Shown here: piece by piece, positions 21,969 through 34,544 of the stretch
How the letters are laid out: each line of letters opens with the position of its first letter
How positions within the stretch are numbered: the first letter of the stretch is position 1
Origin: Liopterus haemorrhoidalis
Taxonomy: Eukaryota > Arthropoda > Insecta > Coleoptera > Dytiscidae
Direction of reading: 5' to 3'
DNA: 64,000 nucleotides
NCBI GenBank assembly: GCA_963971575.1
Contig: OZ020616.1
Location: forward strand, 41,506,250 to 41,570,249
Notes under the pieces: generated by a model
The model's database searches: none
What the model was told of the DNA's origin: nothing
The model's input: the letters and a program-made list of their open reading frames with translations, nothing else
Position numbers and translations under genes: made by a program

Positions 21969-23131
21969 TGTCTGTGTGTATACACGATAACTCAAAAACG
22001 GTTTAACTTAAAGAGTTCGTTCTGGTACTAAAAAATTCTCCTATTAAATAGGAAGAACCCTATTGTTTTTTATGAAAATCGGTTGACTAGAAATGGGAGT
22101 TTACTCGTGTCGATTTTAATATTTTTGCGAATATTTAGCAACAGAAAAATATTTCGAAAAAATTTATTGAACAAAAGTTACTATAAATGCAATAACTAAT
22201 AACTTTTATTTGAGACGTTTTTTGATAAAACGAAAAATTTCGAATTTTTTTTGTAAAATTATTTAAAATTTTTCAAAGTCTCAATTTTTTCATACTTATA
22301 TGTAACGTTTCCATGGTCATGATAATTAATTCGTAACTAGTAAAGCAAGCCTTGGACAAAAATTTGTATAGAACAGAATTTGATGTATTTTTGAAGATTT
22401 ATCTAAATATTTAAATTTTTTTTTTTAGTTTATTTTTTTTTAAATATTTTTTTTATGGGAGGGCAAGTCTAGCGGAGGTTTCCTTTCGCCACTGGTTTTT
22501 TTTATCAAGCCGATTTCTTGTTTTGCAGTACGGGTCTAGCCTGACCCGATTTTGGGATTTGTTAGTAATGTCTTATATCAATACGTAATGCGTAATTACA
22601 CACCGGCAATAATGCAAGTTTTGACAAGTTTATTAGTTTCACAGTTGCTTTTTCATCATATCTCAATCGACCGAGCTAAGATACTGTTCTGTTTGTATTA
22701 TTTGTTTGTCCAAAACATTCAACTGTAATAGCAATAAAACAAATTACTTGCAATTACTGCCAAAAAGATGAAGATGGAGAATAATTAAAATTCTTCTGAT
22801 ATGTTATATATAATTATATTTTTGTGTCTATGTAATTATTATATTTGGTTATATATTACATTTATGAATTCTGTTTGATTTTCATGTAAGTTAGCAATGT
22901 CATAAATAATTTTTTTTTTATAATGCTTTACTCACTTTTATTATTCAAAATTAAATTATTTAGACCCTATTCTGTGATTTTTGACATGGTGTTAAATTGA
23001 CAGGTTACTATGAAAACATACTATGTACAAGTAAAATTAACATCTTAAGATCTTGTTAAAAGTTATAGAAAGTGTATTAAGTGAACATAAATATAAAATA
23101 TAAACTCAAAATTATTTTGGTCCGGCTAGGG
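21730..23131. mobile_element. piggyBac-like non-autonomous element, TTAA target
   Basis: It starts CCCTTGCCGGACC and ends GGTCCGGCTAGGG (12 of 13 inverted matches) with TTAA immediately outside at 21726-21729 and 23132-23135. A sub-terminal GGGTCAAATTTGACCC palindrome lies inside the left end. No transposase. A HINE-3 copy is nested in it. Confidence 0.85.
21806..22494 (+). mobile_element. HINE-3, Helentron-like element nested in the piggyBac-like element
   Basis: It begins ACTTGCCCG after a T-run and has the inverse GGGCAAGT at 22461-22468, then a hairpin GCGGAGG-TTT-CCTTTCGC and CTGG before a T-run. A (TG)n/TCTG tract lies at 21935-21978. The middle (AAATGGGAGTTTACTCGTGT and following through TTTTTTGATAAAACG) is clearly the same as HINE-2, while the ends differ. 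Confidence 0.7.
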
Positions 23132-23344
23132 TTAAAGTACTAAAGTATTCATTTAAATAACATTAGAACAAATGGATAACGGTGCTTTAAAATGATTACG
23201 AATACGGCACGTACTTTCATATTGAAAATACATATGTATTGAGATTTTCAAAAAATTAATAATAATAGTAATAATTATTTTATTTAACTTGTAGGTAATC
23301 TTTTACATAACAGTTTTAAACTGAACAAAAATGAAATGTTATTG

Positions 23345-23726
23345 ATTATAATTAGAGTCCGGCAAAAATATGCAACGGTACTTTAGTTAGGTGTTTTTCG
23401 ATAAAAAGCGGCACATGTGTTATCTATAGAAATAAAATATAATTATATATATTTGTAATGTTGCCAAATAAGCCCTGCTGACAAATAATGTAGCGTATAA
23501 AAATTTAATATCTTATCAAAAACTGACCAATGGCAAAGGAGTGACCGGAATTACCTATCTCGGATATAATTTCAAAATAATGAGGTGTCGTTATTAAAAT
23601 AAGAATTCATTGCGGTACAAGTGTTTTATTATTTTGTTTTTTGTTGGTTTTTTGTTAAAATAAAGTTTAAAATAGCACGCCTATGGCAAAAGTACCGTTG
23701 CATATTTTTCCCGGTCTCTAATTATA
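23345..23726. mobile_element. TIR element, about 380 bp
   Basis: Left ATTATAATTAGAGTCCGG and right inverse CCGGTCTCTAATTATAAT; the inverted ends continue through AAAAATATGCAACGGTACTTT for about 43 bp with a few mismatches. No ORF. Confidence 0.8.
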
Positions 23727-24198
23727 ATAAATAATACACTAAATTAAAATAATATATTTTAACAATAAATGCTAATTAGCAAAATATTATAAATCGCTTC
23801 TTATCTGTTGCCACAGTTGCGTTGCGGGAGACAGAAAACAAATTTTATCAAAATTAAATTATAATCAGTTACTCATTAAACATATATTTTTTTAAACTAG
23901 TTTTTTAAAAGCACAATTCGTTTAACGTGGCGTCGAGAAAAATTTACAATTCTCGAGAAAAAATTTGACATTTCTCGAGAAATGAAAAATGAGAAATATA
24001 CCTTTTTCTCGAGAAATTCTCTCGATTCTTATACCTATTAGCGAATATTAAAAGGCAGAAGTTTTAATAACATAGAGATAATAGAGAGAATCATTGTCTC
24101 CTGAGCGTGTTGGTTGTGTTGTATACTTCTTCACAGGGCGCCATCTTGATCATGGTCAAAACATTACGACTTTTCTACATGATTCAATGTAGTTTCTA

Positions 24199-24363
24199 TA
24201 GTCTAATCCAAACGTTCATGTGGAACTAAAGGGAAGTTGTCACGAGCTTACTTATTCACAATTGAACGAGGGTTTTGTTAAATAAAATAGTCAAAAGCCT
24301 CGATAAACCCGTTAAGAGTTACTCGAATTAAAATCTAATTCCGCTTAAACCAAAGAAACAGAC
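24199..24363 (+). mobile_element. MITE-X copy
   Basis: It opens AGTCTAATCCAAACGTTC and closes with CCGCTTAAACCAAAGAAACA, the inverted ends of the family that clusters at 51.6-60 kb. Confidence 0.7.
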
Positions 24364-24465
24364 AATACATCCGAGACAATTTTTAGTGTCTTTTTTAACC
24401 TTTTTTTTACGTATAAACGATTGTATTTTGTGTTTTAATGTAGTGCGTAATAGTACAAAGTAGGT

Positions 24466-24756
24466 AAATTCAGTTCAAACGTTAGAATGCAGCATTGCTT
24501 CTATGGGAAATGAATCATTGTAAAATGTCATGTTCTTTATATTTTGAATTATTGTGTAATTTTTAACAGAAATTTCCCATTTATTTATTTTTTTGTCATT
24601 ATAATATGAGAAAAAGTATTTTAGTTTTGACATATGTCATTCGTTTCCATGGTTTCACTGTTGTGAAATAACCCAAGCGCTGTTCTCGTGACTCGTGACA
24701 ACCTAAACGAACGAAATTACCATTTACTTCCGCCTCAACCTGTGGAATAGCTTGTA
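24466..24756 (+). mobile_element. MITE-X long-variant fragment
   Basis: It shares AAATTTCCCATTTATTTATT, GACATATGTCATTCGTTTCC and ACTTCCGCCT...GGAATAGC with the long variant at 56063-56463. Confidence 0.65.
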
Positions 24757-24796
24757 CTACATCGAATGAATCATACAAGTATACATTTATCATTAA

Positions 24797-25556
24797 GGCT
24801 GCGTATAACCCCCAGAGGTTACTAGTTTTTTATACAAAACTAACAATCTGAAATAAAATTAGTATCAACCTATACATCAAATTTTGCACCGAATTTGTAT
24901 CTATCTAATATGATAGTTTTAATTGCTGAAACATTTATAGTAAAAATATTATCGCTCAATAACTTAAAAATAGACATCAGCGATATTGTTCTGTAATTTT
25001 TTAAATCTATTTGTGGGTTTCAAATAACTTTTATATTTATATAGTTATGTGTAGAAATGTTCAAATAATACGTCAAATTTTTTTTGGCCTTGATTACTTA
25101 TAATTTAGAGCCTTCGTCGAAAAATATTATACTTAAAGATAATAAAATGCCACTTGGTACACGTATTCTTCACAAAAAAAAATCATTTTTACCCGTAACA
25201 CCAATTTTGAAAACCGCGGCAGATTCAAGAGAACGGCATAAATAGATTACCAAGTACAATAACTATAAGTAATTTTCACAATACAACAAAATAGCTACAA
25301 TCATATTTGTAGAATGAAGCTTTAGGTACAATTTGCCGCATCGTACGCAAATATGCGTCGATTGGTATACAATATGGCGTCTATAATACAATTTGCTTAT
25401 TTACAACTACCTAACAGTTTTTTCTACAATTAAAAATACCCTATTACATAGATAAAAATTCGCTGCAAATTTTGATATATAGATTGTTATTAATTTTATT
25501 TCCGATTATTAGTTTTGTATAAGAAACTATTGAGGACTATAGGGTTGTGCTCCGCC
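24797..25556. mobile_element. TTAA-flanked TIR element
   Basis: The ends form an imperfect inverted repeat of nearly 100 bp (GGCTGCGTATAACCCC... and its partner ending GCTCCGCC), with TTAA on both sides (24793-24796, 25557-25560). TTAA targets are used by piggyBac and Kolobok; the ends do not decide which. A lone end lies at 4995-5086. Confidence 0.75.
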
Positions 25557-25654
25557 TTAACTTAACTATTAGAACTAGTAGATGTGAAATCACAATTCAA
25601 ATATTCTTCGAAATCATAAAATGGTTTTTCCTTTAATGTTTTCTTTATTACAAA
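25557..25654. other. Short spacer
   Basis: Nothing recognised. Confidence 0.3.
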
Positions 25655-25985
25655 ATTAAATTTATTTGTGGGCAAAGATTTGACAGATTGGGAAAAACAT
25701 GTAGGAACGTGCCGCGTAATAATTAAGTGAGTATCGGGAAGACACGAGTCCCATATATCCAGGTCTTATCAAATCTTTACCCCTTGTATTGTAATTGTGT
25801 ACATCCATTTGAAGTGTTTGGTTAGCTATATTAGAATGAACGTGGGTTAAACAATATAATATATAAAGTGAGGCTAGTGTCAATATGTTCGAATTTATAA
25901 AAATGTTTTTACAGTCTTTCCTGTATACTATGCAACCAATAATTCTAACAACACGCCTTAGCAGCCTAAATATTCTTGCTGCATG
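25655..25985 (-). pseudogene. LINE RT C-terminal fragment
   Basis: The minus strand reads RIFRLLRRVVRIIGCIVYRK, then ILTLASLYILYCLTHVHSN and DVHNYNTRGKDLIRPGYMG, a characteristic C-terminal block of Jockey/CR1-type LINE proteins (…LASLYI...YNTR...). The frame is open through about 110 codons but contains no catalytic RT motif. Confidence 0.75.
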
Positions 25986-26192
25986 TGTAGAAAGTATTGG
26001 AGACTAATATGATTTACAAAAATCAACTTTTCACAGATTAGCGCGATTTACAGCCGGCAACGTCACCAAGAAAGAAAAGGATAGTGCTATTAGGGGAACC
26101 CGTTAAATATTTTGAAAAAGAACTACTCCATTTAACCTATACTGCATTCTATTATTTGAATGGACTATAGGATCGATATTTAAATACTTACG

Positions 26193-26809
<617 letters not shown>

Positions 26810-26879
26810 AACTTCAGATTCGAACACATGATGGCAAATGCTGAAAACGTAAACCCCAGGAGACAAACACAATAATTTG

Positions 26880-27302
26880 TACCACAATTACAATTGTTTA
26901 TTGATATATGATTAAAAATATATACAAATATTAATAATTTTTTACAAAACTAATACAAGGTACGTACCGTTTCAAGTGTGTGTTATCTTAACTCGTATTT
27001 TAAAAGTTTAGTGCAGAGTTTTCTAGTTTTTATTGTGTAGATACAATTTCAAATTAGTTACAATTGTGAACTGTTGTGCATTTGGGTGTACAAATCGCAG
27101 CTATATCATATACCTAAACTAGAAAAAAATTGTGCTGAATGCAATTGGTTAAATACGCGTAGTAAATATAGTGATTAGCCTTATCCTTCAGAAAACGTTA
27201 TAAAAATATGCCATAAATGTGAAACAGTTTTAAAAATTGCACTACACAAGAGTAGTGGAAAGTTAAAAAAATTCCGTATAATTTCAACAGATAAAAATCC
27301 GA
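26880..27302. other. AT-rich spacer, nothing recognised
   Basis: No structure seen. Confidence 0.4.
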
Positions 27303-27376
27303 GGGAGGTGGGGGGATTCGAACCCGCGTTCCTGTGCTCGGTAAACAACCATCTTACCACGGCGCCACGGCAACTC
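27303..27376 (-). other. Solitary tRNA-like sequence
   Basis: The minus strand shows an A-box-like GTGGCGCCGTGGTAAGATG and a perfect B-box GGTTCGAATCC, flanked by GCGG and CCCC. Spacing between boxes fits a tRNA. Acceptor arms do not pair well (GTTGCC versus CCTCCC), so I call it a tRNA pseudogene or SINE head rather than a functional tRNA. Confidence 0.6.
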
Positions 27377-27479
27377 TAGATGTCCATGATGATATCCAGC
27401 AGGCGCGCACCCAGTAATTTTTCTTTGGGGAGCTCAGAAGACGAAATGATTTAAATTATTAAAAAGTTTCTCACTTCTA

Positions 27480-27700
27480 AAACACAAGTGACGCGATTAA
27501 TTAAAAAAAAGGTCCTCACTTCGAAAATACAAGTCCTCCATTGTATCTTGACACAAAAGCACGTAATATCCACATGTTTTTGGAGCTTTTGGGAGGGGGA
27601 GGGTCTCATCACTTATATTTTGACAAAAACACGTAAAAACGTGTTTGAAGCTCTTAGAGGGGAGCTCAAGCCCCTGAGTCCCCCTTAGGTGCCTGATATC
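27480..27700 (-). repeat. Fragments of the 36-bp minisatellite family
   Basis: GGTCCTCACTTCGAAAATAC followed by AAGT is the inverse of the unit flanking HINE-1 copy A. Confidence 0.45.
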
Positions 27701-27764
27701 TAGCAATATAATGCTTCAGATTAAGAAACAGAGCATTTACTTTGTCTGTCCTGTGCGTCACTTA

Positions 27765-27900
27765 GGGCCGGTGTCTGAAAGCTTAGTAAACTATAAGCAA
27801 ATCGTCAACTACGGTCACAATATAACAATCCCATAAGTAACCATAGCAACCGTTTTCTAACTATTTGGTTATAGTTAACTAAGCTTTCAGAAACCGGCCC
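27765..27900. mobile_element. PIF/Harbinger-like MITE
   Basis: Ends GGGCCGGTGTCTGAAAGCTT and AAGCTTTCAGAAACCGGCCC are inverted with one mismatch; TTA lies on both sides (27762-27764, 27901-27903). TTA/TAA duplications with GGGCC-type ends fit PIF/Harbinger. Confidence 0.8.
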
Positions 27901-27904
27901 TTAG

Positions 27905-28554
27905 GCGTTAATATTTGTGTTCAAATAATGTCTTCCGGCTTTCATGGCTATTATCTTTATACATTTTCAAAAAACAGTCAATTTTAGTGCTACCGCAGTC
28001 CTTTTATTCGCCCAATCAAGTTCTTACAACATTGTTCATGTTTTAGAAGTCAAAAATATATTTTTGAGATTATCGAGAATGTTAAAAATATTGTGACGGA
28101 GACTCTTCATAGTGAGTTTTACATATTTTATATCCGGTGTATAATCCTGAAACTTTATGTATTTAAATCTACGTGTACTTTTGTTTAATCCATCTAAGTG
28201 TCACCTCAGAAATTATCTGATCAAATAATTTCGTCTCTTTATCTCCTTATCTCTATTTCCAAAAGTATCGACCTAACAGGAGAGTTTTTAAAAGTACCAC
28301 GCTTACAACATATTTCACTCATTTAGTGGGTGGATAAAGAGTTTTTAGAAATCACAAATCAATAAAACATTAAACCACTTCCATATTTATCAAAGTCTTA
28401 AATCACATAATCCACTTATGTATACCTTTTTTTTACATCCATTACCATATCAAAACAAAAATACATAACTCAAGAAACGATACAGATCGCAGACATTAAT
28501 AAATAAATAAGAATTATATGTGGCTATTGATCTAAGTGAGCATTGCACTAGATT
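27905..28554. other. Spacer, nothing recognised
   Basis: No ORF, no paired ends. Confidence 0.4.
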
Positions 28555-28750
28555 CTGAAAAGGTCAATGAACCATGACCTCCAAAACGTTGCACTAGGAG
28601 ACACAGCGCGCATGTCTGTAACACTCATTCAGCAAGGAGAAACTATATTTTTGCTTCTTCAGAATATACGCGCCTTATTCTTTTTAAGTTATGCAATGTG
28701 CGTTACACGAATGCATATCTGGTTGCAGTTAGCTAATAATTAAAATTGGG
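28555..28750 (+). repeat. Dispersed repeat, also at 35215-35400
   Basis: CATTCAGCAAGGAGAAACTA, TACGCGCCTTATTCTTTTTA and AGTTATGCAATGTGCGTTAC have ordered counterparts at 35253-35335. Type unknown. Confidence 0.6.
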
Positions 28751-28806
28751 AACAATATTTCAAAGCATAACAATTAAAAATACAGCAGAGTATCAACGAA
28801 ATAGCC

Positions 28807-28880
28807 GACTGGCGTAGCGTAGTGGTAACACACGTGCCCTGCCTTTCTAAGGTCTTAGGTTCGAATCCTGTTCAGGCATA
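28807..28880 (+). other. Solitary tRNA-like sequence, family shared with 54778
   Basis: A-box-like TGGCGTAGCGTAGTGGTAAC and a perfect B-box GGTTCGAATCC at 28858-28868, ending GTTCAGGCA. The same sequence, more decayed and followed by an A-rich tail, lies at 54778-54846, so this is a dispersed tRNA-derived family (SINE-like). Confidence 0.65.
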
Positions 28881-28955
28881 AAAGTTAACAAAACAGTTTA
28901 AAGATAACTACAAAAATCTAGTCAAGGTATTTTACTAACACGTAATCAAGATATA

Positions 28956-29360
28956 CCGGGTGAATTATTTAAGGGGCCACATACATGTTTCACATATAAT
29001 GTTAATGAAGTGAGTTATTTCATTTGCAACATAGCAAATTATGAAAGCAAGCTTATATCCATGGCAACAGATATGCAGTGTTGATTAGATATAATAGTTA
29101 TTTGACAAGTTCCTAGATGGCTAAAAAATAGTAAATTAGAAACAATAAATGAATTTTAATTAGTTTGTTTACATTTACATACAAACAAAAATAATAATGT
29201 CCTTAGTAGCTAAGTCCAAAATATATTTAAAAAAATAATATTTTGTATTTTCTATGTATACGATAAGCGTTTGTTTTATGGCTATGTTGCTTTTGAAATA
29301 ACTCACTTCATTAACATTATATGTGAAACATGTATGTTGCTCCTTAAATAATTCACCCGG
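28956..29360. mobile_element. Tc1/mariner-like MITE with about 80-bp TIRs
   Basis: CCGGGTGAATTATTTAAGG at the left is matched by its inverse at the right, and the arms continue through ACATGTTTCACATATAATG and TGAAGTGAGTTATTTCA at better than 90% identity. TA lies on both sides. No ORF in the middle. Confidence 0.85.
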
Positions 29361-29397
29361 TATAATGTTTTTACATCAGAGCCGGTTCTTAAAAAAA

Positions 29398-30860
29398 TTG
29401 ATGTGAAGTGTGAATTTTCACACATTTAAGGGTTTTGTTGGTATTTTATAATTGTAAGCCAACACAATACTGGATGTCTAGGAATATTCGTCTATAATCC
29501 CATCAAAATAAAAAGTTTTTTGATAATCGCTTTTATTCGTTATTTGAAAACTAAGAGATTCCATTTAATTTTTTAAACCAAATTTCTGATAATTAGAAAT
29601 AATTTTCCAAAAGTTCCAGCGTTTTTTTTTTCTGCATTTGCTCCGTATTCAAGTCTTATAAGAAATATATTGATGAATCGCTTAATTTTTTTCAATTTCA
29701 AAAACGTATTTCTCGCTATTAACAGTGTGTTATTTGTTTTATAAGTATTTAATTACTATAAATGATATATTCCTCTTTGATACATCAAAAACAAAAATCT
29801 AAAGTCAATCAAACAATAGGTTAAAACACGCTGTATTAGTATAATAAAATAACTGAACACTTCAACACTACACTCTGTAGCGTGTAGTGTACTGTGGTGG
29901 GTATAACTAGGTTCGCAACTGTTAAAAAAAAATTATTTCTTTTTATATTTTTGAATTCAAAAAAAGATGCGCACTATCTTAGCCATAATACAAAAAAAAA
30001 CATAACATTATTAGCGATTATTTAGTCATGAATTAAAAAATAATTAATTTTGTCAAAAACACAAAAACTGCAATATTTTTCAAAAACACAAAAATATCTC
30101 TCGTACGTCTTCAGCTGAACTCAATGTGCATTACCTATATTTTTAAGACTTTTAGTTGATCCCCTTTGGGTAAAAGGGGGCGGGACAAGAACTTTTTTAG
30201 CACATTTTTGGCTAAAATCGTGCTAAGAGAAACGAATTTAAAAAATTGATTATCGTTCCATAATCTATATCTTAAGAGCTTTCTTTTGATACCACAAAAT
30301 TAATTTTTTTAAATATTTTTTTTCAACGACACAAGAAAATCGATATTTTTCGAAAAACTTATCTAATCGAAAATTCCTGTTAAACTATTTTAGTTCCCAT
30401 CAATTTTCATTATAGAGATTTTTTCAGATATTTAGATCAACCCCTCTGGGACAAAAGTTTTTTGACACATTTTTGGCCAAAATGTCACTATCAAATTGAT
30501 TTTTCAAAAATAAAAATTTACTTGTTGATTTTACGAGTTTACACGCATTAAGAGGTTTCATTTGATGTACTACTCAAAAATTTTTAAAAATTATTTATTT
30601 TTTTATTTAATACATATTTGTTTATATTTATCTCGAGATGTGTTTTTTTAAACTCCCAGTATTTTTCCTGTATGTGGGTCAAAAATTTGTATAAGCATGC
30701 CAAATTTCAACTTTCTACGTTAAGCCAGCCAATAATCACCTTTAATAAAAAAAAAAAAATACGTTAAGCCGTTTGGCTACAATATCTACCGTACAGACAG
30801 ACAGACACATAAGTGACGTTATAAGGGTTTTTTGGTGGTCATACCTAGAAATCCCTTAAA
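29398..30860 (-). mobile_element. HINE-1 diverged long copy F
   Basis: The hairpin end (GATGTGAAGTGTGAATTTTC) is at 29398 and the microsatellite-side end (GACAGACAGACA, then GGGTTTTTTGG) at 30790-30860. The body matches other HINE-1 copies only in patches. Where the tRNA-like cassette would lie there is a small hairpin (CACTACAC / GTGTAGTG, about 29866-29890) but no convincing A and B boxes. Confidence 0.6.
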
Positions 30861-30962
30861 AAAAGCGAGTCCAAGAGATAAAAGAATGAAGGCAGATCCA
30901 AGTGATAACCAAAAAACAAACAAAAAATGGAAATGGGTACAAGTGTATGGTATGGTACAAAA

Positions 30963-31840
30963 GATGTGAAGTGTGAATTTTCACACATTTCAGGATTATC
31001 ACAGGTTTCTAGTAAGTAAAGAGCCAATGGCCGCAAGCTGATTTTTTTTTTTTTTGCAATAATCATGTCAGTAGAGTATAAACGGCGGTTTTATATAGGA
31101 AGGGATGTCACAGATAACGTAAAAGTTCAGGACTGTACTCAGAAAATGTCTAAATGCAAGGGGGTATTATTTTTTTTTTTAAATTTAATAAACTTGATTT
31201 CCATTCAAGGTGGCACAAAGGTCCTTAAGAAATAATTTTTGATCTAGAGATAAGAACAAGATGATGCAAAGGCCCTTAGGAAATAATTTTTGACCAGAAG
31301 ATAAAAATTTACACATAACACCATATTGCAAAAAGCTCCTAAGGTCCTAAACTAGAAATCAGGAAAGTGTTAAGTATAGATCCCAAGTGTTATGTATATT
31401 TGGATTCGTCTCGATAAGGGCAATACCTCAATGCCGTATTCAGACGCATGAACGGCCTTAACTAGAAAATAGGGAGTGTTAACCGTAGACCCCAAGTGTT
31501 ATATATTATCTGTGACGTCACTTCCGATCTAGAACTGCCGTTTACACCCTACTCATGTCAAAGTGAATGATATTTTGAAAATTATTTAGCGTTTGTTGAT
31601 ATACTGAGAGCTTTTATTAAATTAAAAATATTTTTCAAAACTAAAGAAACTTTGATCTCTTAAATAATCTGGACAAAAATTTCTATTGAACTATTCCAGT
31701 TCACATCAATGTACATTACTAGTATATTTTCAGAATTTTAGATTAACCTTCCTCGGTTACAGGGTACGGGACAAAAAATATATATATTTTTGGCAAAAAT
31801 CGTTTCTAAATAATGAACTTTTAAAAATCTACTTCTCATT
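30963..31840 (-). mobile_element. HINE-1 diverged copy H, interrupted
   Basis: It starts with the hairpin end (AGATGTGAAGTGTGAATTTT) and resumes after the insertion 31071-31552 with family-1 body sequence (GAACTATTCCAGTTCACATC, AATGTACATTAC). The microsatellite end is missing. Confidence 0.55.
31071..31552. mobile_element. TIR element with 8-bp target duplication
   Basis: GTAGAGTATAAACGGCGGTT and the inverse of GTAGGGTGTAAACGGCAGTT form the ends; TCATGTCA is repeated exactly outside (31063-31070, 31553-31560). An 8-bp duplication suggests hAT. Inside are several near-repeats of AAGGTCCTTAAGAAATAATT. Confidence 0.8.
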
Positions 31841-31970
31841 CAGGAGTTGTAGGGATTTTTTGGATTTCCACCTAATAAATATAATAGAAATATATAATAT
31901 AATAGTCGAATAGTATATTCTGTAACAAGGTTGGAATGAGAAAATTTGATGCGAGTGAAACATTCTGAGT

Positions 31971-31987
31971 GCGAGCCGCAGGCGAGC
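31971..31987. repeat. GCGAGCCGCAGGCGAG motif, first of two
   Basis: The near-palindromic GC-rich word stands out in AT-rich sequence and recurs at 33215-33229. The role is unknown. Confidence 0.35.
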
Positions 31988-32182
31988 ATGAGGAACCACA
32001 AGCATCGAATTTTCGATGCCGTCATCGACCCGATGACTCGGTTGGAAGAGAAAATTAGGGTCTACTTTCTCCACGACCACCAGAAAAAAAAGAAATTTAA
32101 CAAATAATTATTTTAACACATTTTATCTTAACAAATAATTTATATTACATAACAAATTAATCATTTAGTTAAACTTATTTTT

Positions 32183-32847
32183 ACCGACCGCCAACATATA
32201 TAAGGGAGGTATTGTGATCATACCGATATTGACGTTTCAAGATTTCGATGGATCTCCACGAATTGAGGTCCCTACATAACGTTTTGACTATTTTTAGCAT
32301 GATGTCTGTCGGTCTGTCTGTCCGTCCGTCTGTCTGTCTGTCTGTCCGTCCGTCTGTCCGTCTGTCCGTCTGTCCGTCTGTCCGTCTGTCCGTCTGTCCG
32401 TCTGTCCGTCTGTCTGTGTACACGTGCAGAGCAAATTTGGCTCAAAGGATTTTTATGAAACTTCATATTTAAGCTTCTGCCATCAATAGCACGAGTTGAT
32501 CAACTTTTGGTAACAATCGGTTGTCTAAAAATGGGAGTTTACTCTTGTCAATTTTAAGATTTTTGCGAATATTTCACTTTCAAAATTTATTGAACACAAG
32601 TTGCTATAAAAGCAATAACTAACAATTATTTGAGACATTTTTTTATTAAACGAAAAAAAAATGAAATATTTTTCGAAATTTTTTCCAAATCGCAATTTTT
32701 TCATACTTATGTATAACGTTTCCATGGTCATGATAAATAATATCTCTGTTAGAAAATATTAGGCCAAGTTATTTCTACTCTGATGATAGAATGTAATTTA
32801 TACAGGTACTTTATGATAGCAGTCGGTCCTGTGGTGGCCACAGCTGA
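32183..32847 (+). mobile_element. HINE-2 copy b
   Basis: It starts ACCGACCGCCA and ends with decayed TAGCAGTCGGT, the hairpin CTGTGGTGGCCACAG and CTGA. The microsatellite (32304-32416) alternates GTCC and GTCT units. Confidence 0.75.
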
Positions 32848-34544
32848 TTTTTTTTATTTATTATTTGTTAATTTTAATTTAATTTGCCGCACATAGACTA
32901 CGCACTTTTTTGGAAATTATGTTGCATTTATTTAATGTTATCATTGCATATATTTTAATGTAACCCTACAAAACAAATAACAACAAGCATGGAATAGTTA
33001 TTCCATAACAAGTGATGGCATGAAATACAGGCAAATTCCATAAGAAGATAAGTGCTTTAGAATGACATTCCAACTCTTATGTTAGAATATTAACTTTCTG
33101 TAGTCAAAATTGGTTTTAGAATTGGTAAATTCTATAGTGGTCGTGGAGAAAATAGTATATTATGCAACGAGCATGGAATGATGGTCATTTCACACGAGTA
33201 TGAAAGTTGCGCCACGAGCCGCAGGCGAGTAGCACAATAGGGGATACGCATAAAATTTATATTTCCTTAAAACTACATTTTTTTGATATGTTAATGTTAG
33301 TTATGTCACCTAACACAACAAAAATCACATTTTAATTAATATTATAGCCAAATTTTTTAATTAAAATATTGTAAATTTGAAATAAGCCGACCACGCCGCG
33401 AAGGTTGCCGAGTAGATACGACTGAGACTGTAAGGGTTTGACGTCACAGATACAGACAAAACATAATGTTTACGTGTTTATATTGTATTGTTTGAGAGTT
33501 TTGTATTTGTTTTTAAACAATTTTTCACGCATTTATTATTAAAATAATTTATAAAATATATGTACTCACATTAAAATGGTCTTCACAAACATAAAGTTTA
33601 CTTTTTTCTGAAATATCGGTTTTATTTCGCCTCATAGCTTTTCTGTAGTTTTTCGTCATCAGGTAATGATATAAATTATTTTTTTTGGATTTCTAATTGA
33701 ACTATTTGTGCACATTGGTATTAAACAATATTTTCGACTATGTTTCGAAGTACTGGGGCCTGGATCTTCCATATTTTATATATTTTAATATAAAATTTAA
33801 TTCGGTAAACATGTATAAATTGTTTTTATAGAATTAAACTTTATTTTAATTAAAATCATTCTAACTTTACATAACCTATAAAAGTTATACAAACAAATAA
33901 GTTCACAACGGACTATGTACGCTGGGTAGACTAGTAGTGTCATGCGTCAGTTAGAAGGGGTATGACGTCACACGTCGTTTTCGCGCGCTACATACATTTA
34001 TGATATTTTTAAGCCTTCAAATTAAAAAAAAAAAAATTAAAAACTGTTTTTTATGTTTATATGCAACAAGAGGAATATAATAAAAAAAATTAAAAAAATC
34101 ATGCCAATCCCCTATTCATACGAAATTCATACGAAAATTAATAAATAAATAAAAGTCAAAATACGCAGTAAAACCTTGTCAGAAAAACGCCTTTTCTTAT
34201 TTATTAATTTTACGTTTTTACAGATACAGATTTACAGTTTTTTATAACTTTATTTTTATTTTATCATCATTTGACCAATTTATATCTTCAAAATTGTATT
34301 TTTCTATTTTAATTTATTTATTTATTTATTTATTTTTATTTTATTTTATTTTTTTGTAGCTTTGATAATGCTCGAATTGAGCGAAACTAGTCAGCTGTAA
34401 GTAGAATAAAGCTTATACACAATTTACAATATTATATTTATTCGGTGGAAATCCAAAAAACCCCTACAACTCCTGTTACATAACCACCAATAATCTTATA
34501 CATTTAATACTTCTCATTGCTTGATCTTTCCTTCTTCTGTTTTC
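32848..34544. other. 1.7-kb AT-rich region, little recognised
   Basis: Contains the second GAGCCGCAGGCGAG motif (33215-33229), two short CpG-bearing patches with TGACGTCA (about 33440 and 33964) and a TTTA-repeat (34315-34345). No ORF or paired ends that I can support. Confidence 0.4.

Larger units (their letters stand above)
21575..24040. mobile_element. Element bounded by TCTCGAGA-rich inverted ends, carrying nested insertions
   Basis: The left block (21590-21650) and right block (23935-24030) are inverted relative to each other and repeat the palindrome TTTCTCGAGAAA two to three times each. Between them lie the piggyBac-like element 21730-23131 and the TIR element 23345-23726. I read it as one older DNA transposon filled by later insertions. 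Exact ends and superfamily are uncertain. Confidence 0.5.

Noticed and set aside
27303..27376. Functional tRNA gene
   Set aside because: The A and B boxes are good but the acceptor arms do not pair, and there is no clear terminator. Better read as tRNA-derived.
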